A DNA stretch of 54,000 nucleotides, from contig CAIIXF020000003.1 of assembly GCA_903813345.2 (NCBI GenBank), positions 55,230-109,229 on the forward strand. The letters run 5' to 3'. Positions 22,162-34,932 of the stretch are shown here, in pieces (within the stretch, counting starts at the first letter, position 1; the number at the start of each line of letters is the position of its first letter). The notes beneath the pieces were generated by a model, which saw nothing but the letters and a program-made list of their open reading frames with translations, was not told where the DNA came from and searched no databases. Origin of the DNA: Owenia fusiformis (lineage: Eukaryota; Annelida; Polychaeta; Sabellida; Oweniidae). The translations under genes were made by a program, and so were the position numbers.

Positions 22162-24649
22162 CTGAAATAGAACAAAAAATACTTTTTACAAAGGGTGGTA
22201 CCTGGATAATTGTTCACCTGAACTATGAAAAATTTGTTTAAAGGTTACATTTTACTTGTACTATGAAAACTAGCTTGCTTCATCAAAGTAGACAAGTTTT
22301 TCATTGCAATCCTGTATTAAAGGACCGATTGTTTTGAACCCGAGACTATTAAGAAAAGGTTCTTTTAATGGAATGATTCATTTGCAAGTAACGGTTTAAA
22401 CTTGCTAAGATATCAATTTATTTAAAATGACAGAATTTAGAAAATGTTTCTTGAAGTATTACATTGAATTTCAATTAATGTACTCAAAATTTTATCAATT
22501 CAAACTTGTCTTAGTGAATAAGATAATGTTTTTATCTTTTGTCAATCTTGAGTCTGTAAATTCATGACCCCCACAAATGTGAAATTTGCCCAGTGAGGTG
22601 ACTGTACTCCTGGTATATTTTGATAGTATTTAATTTCTTTTAATTTGAAAAATCACACGATTACCCACTTTTAAATATCATACCTTGACAAAACAAGCCA
22701 TACTGATATGATTCAATTATAATTTTTTATATCTTGATATCGATATTTTATTTGCTTTCAATAATTAAATCAAACAAGACACAGAGTGAACAGAATTGCA
22801 CCCTTGAACAGAATACAGTTTTCAGGACGAAAATCTAAAATGGGCACCCTAGCATTTACCCACACTGCCTAAAACTAATCTATTCCAACATTTCCTCCAT
22901 ACAAACATCTCTAAATTTTTTAGATGAATCCACAAAATCTGTAAACAAGCCTTGACAGACAAGATTTAAGCACAGAAAATTCAAAATGGCCACCTTTACA
23001 TTTACCTAAAAAATGTAACTAATCAGTTCTAGTCTTTCATAGGTAGAAATATCCCTGATAATTCCAGATGAATCCATAAAAATGGTTTAACTGGAAACCA
23101 ACAAACCTCGAAAGACAAGATTTTAGGACGGAAAATCCATAATGACAGTCTTAACATTTACCCAGAATAATAAAAACTAATCAGTTCTAGGCTTTCATAG
23201 GTAGAAACATTCCTGAAAATTTAAATTGAATCCCTCAAATGGTTTAGCGTGAAACCTGGAGACAAGCCTTGACAGACAAGATCTTAGGAAGGAAAATCCA
23301 AAATGGCCACCTTAACATTTACCCAGAATGCCGAAAAACTAATCAGTTCTAAACTTTCATAGGTAGAAACATCCCTGAAAATTTCAAATGAATCCCTCAA
23401 ACGGTTTGGCTGGAAACCTGTAGACAAGATTTATAGGGACGCCCACCGAACGTCTGGCAAACTGATCACAATATAGCACCCAAGGGTGCAATAAAAAGTC
23501 ATCTCTGCCCCAAATCAATCCAACCCGGTGAAACTCAACTAAAAAAAAAAGTAAAGTTACCCAGGAGTCCAAATCTGAACTTTTCCGTAAACCTCTGCCG
23601 TAAATAATTTACGACTGAAGCACTTTCCAGAAAAAGTTTAAAACCGATTCTGAATTATTCCCTAAACAGGAGAAGTCGGCTTCTGTGTTTAACGTTGCAA
23701 ACTAGAGCAAACAATAGTCTTGCCACAGGGTGTGATGTGATAACATCGCATGTGTCCTTGGATTCTCAATTTTTAGCATCTTTAGAAAATTACCTCTTAT
23801 TTCATGAATATTGGGTGATATGTAAAATACTATTTATGAGCATGGAGCTATTGATATTGGGTTTTTAATACAACAACATTCGTGATATAATATATATTAC
23901 TTGTGTTCCGCTATATTATTTTGATTATGTCAAATCCTAAATTTGGAACATATAAATAGGTGTCCAAGAAATATACAGAATAATGTTAAATTTACGATGT
24001 TTTAGAAATATATGGAAATGTTCAGGAATGGCTTTCATGTAAATATACAACAAATTCATGAATTAACAATTGAATTTACAATACGGAAAAGTTCAGATTC
24101 TGACTCCATTAAAGCTTTACTCCAGTATGATAATTATTAAGCAAATTGTATGGAATTTTATATAAACAGTTTTTTTGCAATATTAGATCCACAGTTGATC
24201 AGTAGTAATTCATCAAAGTGTCACCAATCATTGATTAAGCAAGTTTCTAAAAATATAGATCATTTGGAAATATCTTTTTATTTCTGTCGTTGTATTTTAA
24301 TAACAGTAATTGTACATTAAGATATGGATTACAAAATTATAATTATTCCATATTCCAAAATAAGTTAGTGTCAATTCCAAATGTGTTTCATAGAGAATGG
24401 TCAGATCAGGTCATTAGTTAGATTATTGTGTTCTCTAAACAAAAACATCATCTATTATTCCCTCATTAATTGAAACAGTTAAATATTGATATCTGACACA
24501 GAATTAAATTTTTAACATTACATTATAGAATAAGGTTTGTCAATAAATTAATGTGTAGAGGCTGATTTTTCATGGGGTTTTGATTGATTTGATTTGGGGT
24601 CGAGATGACATGTCGCCAGATAGAATGGTTCCCATCTTTTATACTGTAC
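22162..24649 (-). other. Predicted intron of the Helentron gene
   Basis: Minus-strand donor AAG|GTACAG at 24649 and acceptor 'tatttcag' ending at 22162. Both flanking exons are in phase 0. The donor is weaker than consensus. The interval holds a tandem-core element (22781-23492) and otherwise AT-rich sequence without genes. This is a prediction from the sequence alone. Confidence 0.5.
22781..23500 (+). mobile_element. Helentron-associated-type element with tandem core, copy 1
   Basis: The 5' end has ATTGCACCC (22795-22803). Four ~150-bp units follow, each with 'aaatggccacc', 'actaatcagttct' and 'cttgacagacaagat'. The 3' end is 'ggcaaactgatcacaatata', a hairpin GCACCC-aa-GGGTGC (23476-23489), and GGGTGCAAT (23484-23492), the exact inverse of the 5' end. 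Short inverted ends, a 3' hairpin and a tandem core match known non-autonomous Helentron (HINE, pearl-like) structure. A second copy is at 34933-36365. Confidence 0.65.
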
Positions 24650-24720
24650 CTTCTTCAGGCCAAGTCTGGCCCTAACCATAGCAGCCCTCCTGCTCATACA
24701 CTTCGGTTTTCTTGCCATAG
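24650..24720 (-). CDS. Predicted upstream coding exon of the Helentron gene
   Basis: A minus-strand exon bounded by an acceptor 'ttctttctag' (ending 24721) and a donor AAG|GTACAG. ATG at 24718 opens 23 basic codons (five Lys, six Arg) ending in phase 0 at 24650. The main exon starts in phase 0 at 22161 and is open for 21 codons before its first methionine, so joining them gives about 3218 aa. Without splicing the frame runs 54 codons and stops. The support is splice signals plus matching phase only. Confidence 0.45.
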
Positions 24721-25229
24721 CTAGAAAGAATAATATATATGCATGGTAACTAATGAGACAATTAGCTCAATTGTGTACAATGTAATCAAGATTGTTCTAA
24801 ATACATATTCCTTACATACAGAATATATACTTTCCCTAGTGATTTCATTGACTTAATCTTTTTAGCCTTGCCTAAAACAGTATAAGAAAACTAGCCAGGG
24901 CTATATTTACGACACACCAAAGCCATATATTCAATGATATGGACATAATTGTTGTATTACATACAGTTATGTCCATGGCTACTTAATATCATGTTACACA
25001 TCTGTGTGTGAATGGAATTTTAGAAGAAATGAAACATGATTTCATAAGATTGTCATGGTAAAAAGTTTTGTGGCTATTCAGGAAATACATAATGGATCTT
25101 CAGCTCCATAGACTCCCATACAAATGCTTCGCTAGGTATGTAATACAAGGTTATATAACTACCATATATAAGAGAAATGGTTAGACAAGGACTGTGATAG
25201 CTCAACTGCCAAAGGGAAAGGACCAATCT
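24721..25229. other. Upstream of the Helentron gene, nothing recognised
   Basis: AT-rich sequence. An imperfect inverted repeat around 24949-24985 ('atggacataattg' against 'cagttatgtccat') is visible. It may contain the promoter and 5' end of the Helentron, but I could not define either. Confidence 0.4.
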
Positions 25230-25690
25230 TTTTACTGTAATGCATGCTGGTCAATCGATCCGTCTATTGGTTAGTCGATCAGTCAGTTGGTAAGTCGTTC
25301 TGTCTTGACATCTCCTAGACCTTTTGACCTTGGCCCCTCAATCTTGGTCAACATACTAACTGGATCTGCAGGTTCCCTATAAAGGTATTTGGCTTTTCAA
25401 AACCCTTGGTCTGTGCTGTGACCCTTAACCTACCCATGATTAGGTGTCCTGTAGTCAAGGTCAAATTGGTATTTGGCATTTTAATAATTTTTGGGAGTGT
25501 TGTGACCCTTGACAACCCGTATTTAGGCATTTGAAGGATACTGTCACCTTTGGTGACTCATGCTTAAGTGACCTGAGGTCAAAGTTAATACTTGTGGGCC
25601 AAGCTCATTTTAAGGTCAAGGATTAATATCTAGGTCAAGGCCCTTTGGACAAGTTCACCTCAATTCATTTCCAACCACCATAGAACTAAA
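25230..25690. repeat. TGACCTTGACC-rich dispersed repeat
   Basis: Begins with a 'ggttagtcgatcagtcagttggtaagtc' stretch, then many GACCTT/AAGGTC words. The style resembles repeats common in bivalve DNA (from general knowledge, not checked). No coding frame is supported. Confidence 0.45.
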
Positions 25691-25699
25691 TCACAATAC

Positions 25700-26810
25700 A
25701 ATATAGTAGTACAGTTTATGTTTCATCAAATAGACTATATAGATCACCGCTAATAATAAAATATACACAATCTCACATCAATAATTGATTACATTTCTGA
25801 AAAATAACCATTCTTTCAAAATATGATTTTACAATTAACATGATTATTCACATTGATCAAAGGTATATATTTTGCATATTATTAGTACAATATATTATAA
25901 ATTTATCAAAGAAAATAAAGGATACAAAGACAAAATATAGCCATTACAAGTTTCAGTATTTTACATTTTCAAAGAACTGATACAAAGAATCGCTTTATGA
26001 CATATTATATATTATTCAATAGATTTACAAGGTAATATATATACATGTATATATTATATATTTTCTATATTCACTTACGGTTTTAAGTTATATATATTAT
26101 TTTTGTTATGTACTTAAATTTATATTATATTGTAATACTTGTACAATTACGATTCATCAAATGAAAAAAACCCATAGAGGATTGAACAAGTTAATATACA
26201 AAATGTCACATTATTATTCACATAAATCAATTCTTTATGCGTTTTCATACTCATTTGAAACTGCATTTACACTTGTAAAAAATAATCATTCCTTTGAAAA
26301 ATACAACTTTACAACTACCATGACTATTCACATTGATCACAGGTATAAATATACCACTTTTGGTGATGACATAAATAAATCTTACAAGGTATATTCGTTG
26401 ATGCAATGTCCATTCTTCGAATGGTCACAATTTTGTTAAACAATATTATTAATATATATGTTTATAAATTATTTTTTACATTACATTATACTGTAATACA
26501 ATTCATCAAATATAAAAAACAACATAGATGACTAAACATGTTAATACACAATTAAAACACAAATACACAATTTAACATTATCATTTACATTAATCATTTC
26601 TTAATGTGTTTTCATATTCATTTCAAACTGCATTTACTTTTGAAATATAATCATTACTTTGAAAAATATAACTTCCAAACTATCATAACTATGAACATTG
26701 ATCATGGGTATATATTTATGTATATGTCAATACTTTTGGTGGTGACATTATAACATACACAAAGTACTAAGGGCTCTCAATATCGACTGAATATTTAAAA
26801 CAAATTGGTC
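25700..26810. repeat. ~300-bp AT-rich repeat units
   Basis: Units share 'catcaaatataaaaaacaac', 'catagatcac', 'cattgatcagaggtatatat' and 'tttggtggtgaca'. Copies are at about 25710-25880, 26140-26450 and 26480-26800, with related units at 28500-28990, 29620-29760, 32050-32350, 32380-32680 and 32690-32850. Confidence 0.65.
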
Positions 26811-27339
26811 TCAAAGTGGATTTTCCAAGATGAAAATGTTGGCCATTTTGAAATTAGGCTACCTTTTGAACAGTACATTTTGAACCATGAGTCAGACGAG
26901 GTTTTCTGTATTGATGCTATTAAAACAGGAATCCTATCAACAGAGGTTTTACAGACGAACGGATAGACAGACTGACGGACGGACAGACAGACAAGTGAGT
27001 GACTGCACCATGTGACCTAATAAAATGTAAGTTTAAGACCCAGACAGGAAGGGACAAAAATTATGACTAAGAGTATACCATCAGTTCTCTATATCCTCCT
27101 CAAACTTCATTTGGTTGGATAACAAGAGAATCACCAAGTCTTGTTGATATTGCACTGCTGGATATCACACTGCTGCATTCAAACTCAAATGATGTGAGAT
27201 AGATAAAATCAAGTTTTGAAGTACATAGGCAATTCAAACATTCACAAAGCCGTACTCAATCGCCATCATCTATAAAATACCATAATTCACAATGGTCATC
27301 AGGTAAAAAAAAACTATGGCTATTGCTATTTCTCAATCA
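26811..27339. repeat. Dispersed repeat with 'gacggacggacagacagaca' tail
   Basis: A block beginning 'aaacaaattggtct' and containing 'atggtggccatttt'-like words, 'ggttttctgtattgatgct' and a purine-rich gacgga tail recurs at 27560-27790 and 30690-30930. Its 3' side has short hairpins before 'aataaaatg' (for example GCTCA-g-TGAGC near 30916), again resembling Helentron-associated ends. Confidence 0.5.
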
Positions 27340-30070
27340 TTATACCATAGCTGGAATGCATATTAAAAGATTCCAATAAGGTCCAGATCCTCATCTCAGT
27401 ATACTCACCTTAAGTCACTTACCTTGTACCCTTTTTTAAATGAAATATGAACTACACATGTAATAGACCTTTCCAATAAACCCTGCCACATATTGGTACA
27501 TCAAATAAGCTATGATGATTGTTAGATTGATGATGTCATCGTATTGACAGAAATTTTAAAACAAATTGGTCTATTGGTGAACTTTACAAGATTAAAATGG
27601 TGGCCATTTTGCAAAAAGGGTGAGTTTTGAACCAGCAGTTATAGGGGGTTTTCTGTATTAATATTGAACAAAAATAACTTAAAACAGGAATCCTATTAAC
27701 AGAGGTTTTACAGATGGACGAACAGAGAGACTTATGGATGGACAGATGGACAAATGAGTGATTGCCAAAGCTTACCACGTGAGCTTATAAAAATGTAAGT
27801 TTGAGACCCAGACAGGAAGGGACAAAAATTTAAGACTAAGAGTATACCATCATAAGGAAAAGAAACCAAGCCAAAACTATCCCAATGTCCAACATGAAAA
27901 GAAACCAAGCCAAACACCCCCTCTCCACCATTCAAGTATTGATATCATAATCCAACACCATACTAGTAATACCAAGAGACAAATCATTTATACTGAAGTC
28001 ATTACAATACACTTTGAAGAAAAAATTAAAATGTCCAGCCAGTACTCATAACATAAAAAATAGTTGTAGATTCTAGCAGTTCTCTATATCCCCCTCAAAT
28101 TTCATTTGGTGGGATAACAAGAAATCATTCAGTCTTGTTGATATCTCACTGTTGGAGTCAACAGTGTGCCTAAGATGGTATAACAATATGTCATCACTTT
28201 TATAGGTGACATAAACAGGCTATAATACTATAAACAACTTCTGTTGGCATAAAACAAAGAATTACTTTGGGTTAGAGTATCATTCTACAAGATGCTTTTG
28301 ATCACATGTATACTTTTTCACAAATAAATATTTTCACACTATTTTATTGCAAAACAGATTATAATTCATCTACTATACAATGAAATGGTCAGATTGAACA
28401 GTTCAACACAAAATTGAATATATTATTGTACATTTTCAATAATTTTTAAATTTTACATTTTTTCACAGATTACTATTTGTTAAATAACTTTACATTTTTA
28501 TATTACATTATCATACTGTTATACATTTTACTTCATCAAATAAAAACATAGATAACCCCAAATAATATACTATTCACTATCTCACATTATTAATGATATC
28601 TCAGTGATTTTTCATACTTATTTCAAACTGTGTTTATACTTTTGGAAAAAAAACATTCAAATTACTATTTGCTATTTTACTTTACATTGCATAATCATGC
28701 TGTAATACAGTTTACAATTAATCAAATCTAAAATACAACATAGATCACCACAAATAATAATAATTTACACAATCGCACATCTTTATTTACAAGATTAAAT
28801 TTCTTAATGTATTTTCAAACTCATTTCAAACTGTGATTTACACTTTGAAAAATATGATTTTACAAATATCATTAACTATTAAATTTGATCAGAGGTTTAT
28901 ATTTTTCAAACACTACAATAATATGGCATCACTTTTGGTGGTGACATGAAAAAATCTTTCAGATTATTATAATAAGTCATAAATGAAGTAGTGCAGATTC
29001 CATTATGATCTCTCCATGAAAAGAAATTAATTCATCTGATTTTTGAAAATGAATAAACTGCTTTTATTATTACAGTTATATGTATGCTAGTATCTTATTG
29101 ACTTATACTCAACACTATAATGCCAGTTATTGGGGTCAATATTCAACCATGTTGCTAAAACCAGGAAGTCTTTTTTTGTCTGTCAAAATCCATTTGAATC
29201 CTACGCATCTCTACATCTTATCCAAATATGTTACTAAATAATGCAATGTAGTAGTATAATCTTTGGATTTACAAAGTTGTATGATATTTGACAAGCATAA
29301 AAGTTGCTTTCTGAGCATTTTTCTATAGCCATTTTGTACAAGAAAATGTATAATCTTTTAATTTAAAGTATGACCTGAATCGATTCCAAACTCTATATTT
29401 GCACATTTGATGAGATAAACCATTTGTGTCATATTGTGAAATTATTTAGTTTGCAACCGATTCGGGTCATTGTGTTTTTGGGGTATTTTGTGAGTTTCAA
29501 GAGAAACCAATGGCCTTTATTGAAATATGATGATATCTTGCTAAACTAAATGACCCCTATCTCAGCCTATGTTTGTCCAAACTCTAAGAGTTGCACATCT
29601 TTCTTCATTATATTACTTTACAGTTTTACATTACATTCCAATACAATTTATGATTCATCAAATATGAAAAACTACATAGATCACCACACGTGTTAATATA
29701 CAACATTTCACATTACCATTTACAATACATTAATCATTTTTAGGGTTTTCATAATTATTTCAAATAATTATCTTAAAATAAAATTAAAGGCACACATTAA
29801 GTTTATGTATTTTAGGGGTATTTATTTTATAAATATTTTTTAAATGAACCAAACTTTTTTTGTATAACTCTAATATTGACAGATATAAGGATATTCTTAA
29901 TATATCATTTTGTTCCGACAAGGTCCACATAAATGTTTTTCATTCTAAAAATTGGAAGAAAAGAACCAACAAAAAGACTATTGCGCTAAAAACAATCTTT
30001 TTACTGAAACAATCAATATATAAAACATATATTATGTTTAATTTAGTTCACTATTTCCCAACCAATACTT
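27340..30070 (+). repeat. Segmental duplication, copy A
   Basis: Matches 30480-33240 in the same order and orientation: 'cctgccacatattggtacat' at about 27480 and 30622, 'ttctagcagttctctatatc' at about 28072 and 31540, and 'atgaaccaaac' at about 29843 and 32936. The offset varies between about 3.08 and 3.47 kb because of internal indels. Copy A carries an extra insertion at 29000-29590. No genes. Confidence 0.7.
29000..29595 (-). mobile_element. Partial inverted copy of the 4368-5164 element
   Basis: The reverse complement follows most of 4480-5150, including 'tccattatgatctc', the nested inverted repeat around 'atgacctgaatcgatt' (about 29373-29480), and 'ttatccaaatatgtta'. It lacks complete termini. 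It is absent from the equivalent place in segmental copy B, so it probably inserted after the duplication, or was lost from B. Confidence 0.65.
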
Positions 30071-30479
30071 TAATACCATGAAATATAATTGAATATCCCT
30101 TTTTGTAAATTCCAAATCCAGACTTTCAATCTTTCATCACCTTGTACCTTTTTTAATTGAATGTCAGAAGGAAAACAAACCAAAACTATCCAAATGCAAT
30201 GTCCAATGTGAAAAAAATTACTCAGTCACTGAAATACTCACCTAACATCCTTATACCCTTTTAAAATGAAATATGAAATGCATACACAATTGAATAGTGG
30301 CTACATAAAAAAGGAAATATCCAAGAATGCACAATAAGGAAAGGAAAGCTCATTTATCCCAAATCAATGTCAAACAGCAGAAGAGTGTCAAACATACTCA
30401 ATCACCATCATCTATAAAACACCATAATTCACAATGGTCACCAGGTAAAAACTATGGCTGGTTTTGATTCCTATTTCTG

Positions 30480-33240
30480 AAACATAATACCTTAGCTGGG
30501 ATCCAGCTTAGAAGGTTCCAACAAGGTCTAGATCCTGATTCAAGTATACTCACCTTACATCACTTACCTTATGCCCTTTTTAAATGAAATGTGAAATACA
30601 TATGAAATAGACCTTTCCAATAAACCCTGCCACATATTGGTACATCAAATAAGCTATGATAATTTCTACATTGATGGTGTCATCCTATTGACAGAAGATT
30701 TCAAACAAATTGGTCTAAAGGTGGATTTTGCAAGACAAAAATGGTGGCCATTTTGAAAATAGGCAAGCTTTTGAACCATGATTCATAGGGGGGTTTTCTG
30801 AATTGATGTTGAATAAAAAATAACTTATAAAACGGGAATCCTATTGACAAAGGTTTTACAGAGGGACAGACAGACTGACAAACGGACAGAAGAACAAGTG
30901 AGTGATTCCAAAAGCTCAGTGAGCGAATTAAAATGTAAGTTTAAGACCCAGACAGCAAGGGACAAAAAACGAAGACTAAGAGTATACCATCATAAGGAAA
31001 ACAAACCAAGCCAAAACTATCCCATCCAATATCCAACAGTAAAAAACAGTGCCAAATACCCCCTCCCACCCATTCAAATACCAAGAGACAAATCATTCTA
31101 AAGAAAAAATTTAAACTTCAAGTCAGTACTCATATACCATAGCTGGGATCAACCTTAAAAGGTTCCAATGAGGTCCAGATCCTGATTTCAGTATACTCAC
31201 CTTACACCGTGTACCTTTTTTAAATGAAAGGTAAAAAAATACATATGCAATAGACCGTTCCAATAAACAAACAGATGGATAGACTGACAAAATTTAAGAC
31301 TAAGAGTATACCATCATAAAGAAATCAAACCAAGCCAAAACTATTCCTTTCCAATGCCCAACATGAAAAGAAACAGTACCAAACACCGCCTCCCCACCAT
31401 TAAAGTATCAATATCATAGTCCAACACCATACTAGTAATACCAAGAGAAAAAGCATTCATACTGAAGTCATTACAATACACTTTAAAGAAAAAAAATTAA
31501 AACTCCCAGCCAATACTCACAACACAAAAAATAGTTGTAGATTCTAGCAGTTCTCTATATCCCCCTCAAATTTCATTTGGTGGGATAACAAGAAATCATT
31601 CAGTCTCGTTGATATCACACTAATGGAGTCAACAGTGTGCCGAGGAGGGTATAACAATATGTCATCACTTTTAAAGGTGACATAAACAGGCTATAATACT
31701 ATTAACAACTTCTGTTGGCATAAAACAAAGAATAACTTTGGGTTTGAGTATCATTTTACAGATGCTTTTGATCACAGGTATACTTCTTCACAAATAAATA
31801 TTTTTACATTATTTTATTACAAAACAAATTATAATTCATCAACTTTACAATAAAATGGTCCAATTGAACAGTTCAACACATTTAATATAATATTGTACAT
31901 TTTCAATAATTTTTCAAATCAAACATACTGATACCTTTTTTACTTTTAACAGCATTATTTGGGAAACAATTACCATTTTTACTATTACTCAATGATAAGT
32001 TACATTTTTTACAAATTACTATTTGTTAAATAAGTTTACATATTATTTACATTACATTATCATACTGTAAAACATTTTACTTCATCAAATATAAAAGACA
32101 ACATAGATCACAATAAATAATTTAATATATGCTCACATCATTATTGCTATTCTTTATGATTCTCAATGTTTATCATTCTCATTTTAAACTGTGTTTACAC
32201 TTTTGGAAAAAACATACTTTTGAAAAATATAATTTTAAAACATTCAATACTATTCACATTGATCAGAGATTTACATTTTTCAAACACTATAAAAGTATGT
32301 CACCACTTTTCTGGTGACATGAACAATTCTTACAGGGTATAAGAATATGCCATAAAGTACTATTTGCTATTTTACTTTTCATTACATAATCATACTGTAA
32401 TACAGTTAACGGTTAATCAAATATAAAAGACAACACAGATCACCAAAAATAATAATAAACACAATCCCACATCATTATTTGCATGATTTTTTCATACTCA
32501 TTTCAAATTGTGTTTAAACTTTTGAAAAATAAACTTTATTTTGAAAAATATAATTTTTTTACAACTATCATTTACTATTCACATTGATCAGAGATTTATA
32601 TTTTTCAAACACTACAATAATACGGCACCAATTTTGGTAGTGACATGAACAAATCTTTCGAAGTAAAACAATAAGTCACAAATTTCCTTTATTACTTTAC
32701 AGTTTTACATTACATTCATATACTGTAATACAATTTATGATTCATCAAATATGAAAAACTACATAGATCACCACACATGTTAATATACAACATTTCACAT
32801 TACCATTTAAATTAATCATTTTTTTGGGTTTTCATACTTATTTCAAATATTTATGTGAAAATAAAATTAAAGGCACACATTAAGTTTATCTACTCTATTC
32901 TAAGGGTCTTAATTTATTTTTAAAATATTTTTTTTAAATGAACCAAACATTTCCTTGTATAACTCCAAATATTGACAGATACAAGGACATTGTTAATATG
33001 TTATTTGTTCCAACAAGGTCCAAATAGATGTTTTTCATTCTAAAAATTGGTAGAAAGAACCAAAAAGACTTTTGCGCTAAAAGCAAATCTTTTATAACTG
33101 AAACAATCAATATATAAAATAAAAATATAAATAATTTTTACATTAGATAGTGACCATTACATAAAGGATATTTATTTATACAGATTGTTTTCAATAATTG
33201 GTTTAAGAGAAAAACAATGTTTAACTTAGTTCACAATTTT
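30480..33240 (+). repeat. Segmental duplication, copy B
   Basis: Parallel to 27340-30070 (see that entry for anchors). It contains an additional ~300-bp AT-rich unit relative to copy A and lacks the 29000-29595 insertion. No coding content is supported. Confidence 0.7.
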
Positions 33241-33692
33241 CCCACTTATCCTTTAATGAATTCAATGTGCAACATGAAAAGAAAGAATGCCTAACACCCC
33301 TCCCAACCATTCAAGTCTCAATATAACAATCCAAGACCATAACCCCTAGAGACATTTCATTTATACCAAAACGATAACAATACATGTTGGACAAAAAGAT
33401 TCAAAAAGTGACAGATAAAACTCATTACATAAAATGAAGATACCATTGCCGAAACAAGATAGACCATTCAGACTCAAATGATGTCATGCTTTGGAAGTCA
33501 AATGACATATATATATTCATTTCTGTGTAACTTAGTTCACAATTTCCCCACTTATCCTTTAATGAATTCAATGTGCAACATGAAAAGAAAGAATGCCCAA
33601 TACCTCTCACCACCATTCAAGCCTCAATATAACAATCCAAGACCATAACCCCTAAAGACATTTCATTTATACCGAAATGATAACAATTATAA
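33227..33692 (+). repeat. Local tandem duplication, ~300-bp offset
   Basis: 'cccacttatcctttaatgaa' through 'gaccataacccctagagaca' at about 33240-33390 recurs at about 33545-33690 with few changes. The remainder to 34930 is AT-rich with short imperfect repeats ('aataattttgataat' near 34090-34130) and no gene. Confidence 0.7.
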
Positions 33693-33814
33693 TTATACAA
33701 CATAATAGTAAGATGGAATAGTTCAACACTAAGTTTACCATAATATTGTACATTTTCAATCATTTTTTTCGAATCACACATAAATACTTTTATTATGCTT
33801 TTTCCAGTTAACAC

Positions 33815-34932
33815 TCAAAATTAATGTACATGTACACTTGAATACTTTTATAATAATCACTATAAATCAGGCATCTGGTTGTTAAAATTCAAGCATACTT
33901 TTCTGGCTGTTCATCTTGCATTCACCTTTAGAAGATAACTGCTTGTTGACAGCTCCCATGTGCAGTCCCATTTATGTGCAGAAAGTCACTTTTATCAATC
34001 AGTGATTAATTTGATCAATTAATCGCTATTGGCAATAAGAGCAATTAAATAAGATTTATTGCTGTTGGCGAATTAATCAATACTATAACAATAATTTTGA
34101 TAATGCTTTTAGCAATAATTTTGATAATAGCAAAATTATAGCTATTAGTGCTAATATAGATATTATTAAGAACCTGGCACATCTGCATGTTCAGAAATTT
34201 TGTTCACATGTTATTTTGACGTGAACATAACTAATAAATAATAACAATAAATCATTGATCTTCCTTGAATCTTTTAGTAAGTTTCAAGATGATTTGAAAT
34301 AATACACGTCATCATTTTCCAATCCTAGGGAAACCAGTGTATGTAACATAGGACTAGGAATATGTATAATTGATGTAAAATCGAAGTTTGTCAAATTGGA
34401 GCCTAACTGTTCCCTCAGAAAAATCATAGGTAAATGTTTTATTTGGGAGACTTTTTGCATTTTTTATTTCAAATAACTTCTTTTGATAACATAACACTTC
34501 TTTTGGGAGATAATATATATCTTAGATAGCAAATAATCTACGAAGTTTGTTAATCATGCACCTTGTTTACACACTGCTCACCCTCCTTTTCCTACCTTAT
34601 TCAATGGTTCCTGACTGTGAGAAAGTTTCTCTGTCCCTTCAGTTTTATGTAATTATGGGCCCACATCATTATTTTGTATAATTTACCTTGACCCACAAAA
34701 TCCATCCTCAAGCATATCAAAGGCAAAAATTTCACACTCAGAAACCACAGTGATTTTAGAAAGTAATATGTCTGAGATATTTAAAAATCCATTGATTGGT
34801 CAATCACAGGCCACGAAACTCATATTTTGCCTAGTGCCAAAGTAACTACATGGCCAATTTTCAGGGATTTATTTACTTTCCTCAGATAGTAACTGTGTAT
34901 TTAGAAGGCGTGAAAAAATTTATAAAAATAAG
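33815..34932. other. AT-rich interval, no gene seen
   Basis: No frame or splice pair is convincing. A very short minus-strand interval near 34690-34710 has acceptor- and donor-like ends but only about 20 bases between them. Confidence 0.5.
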
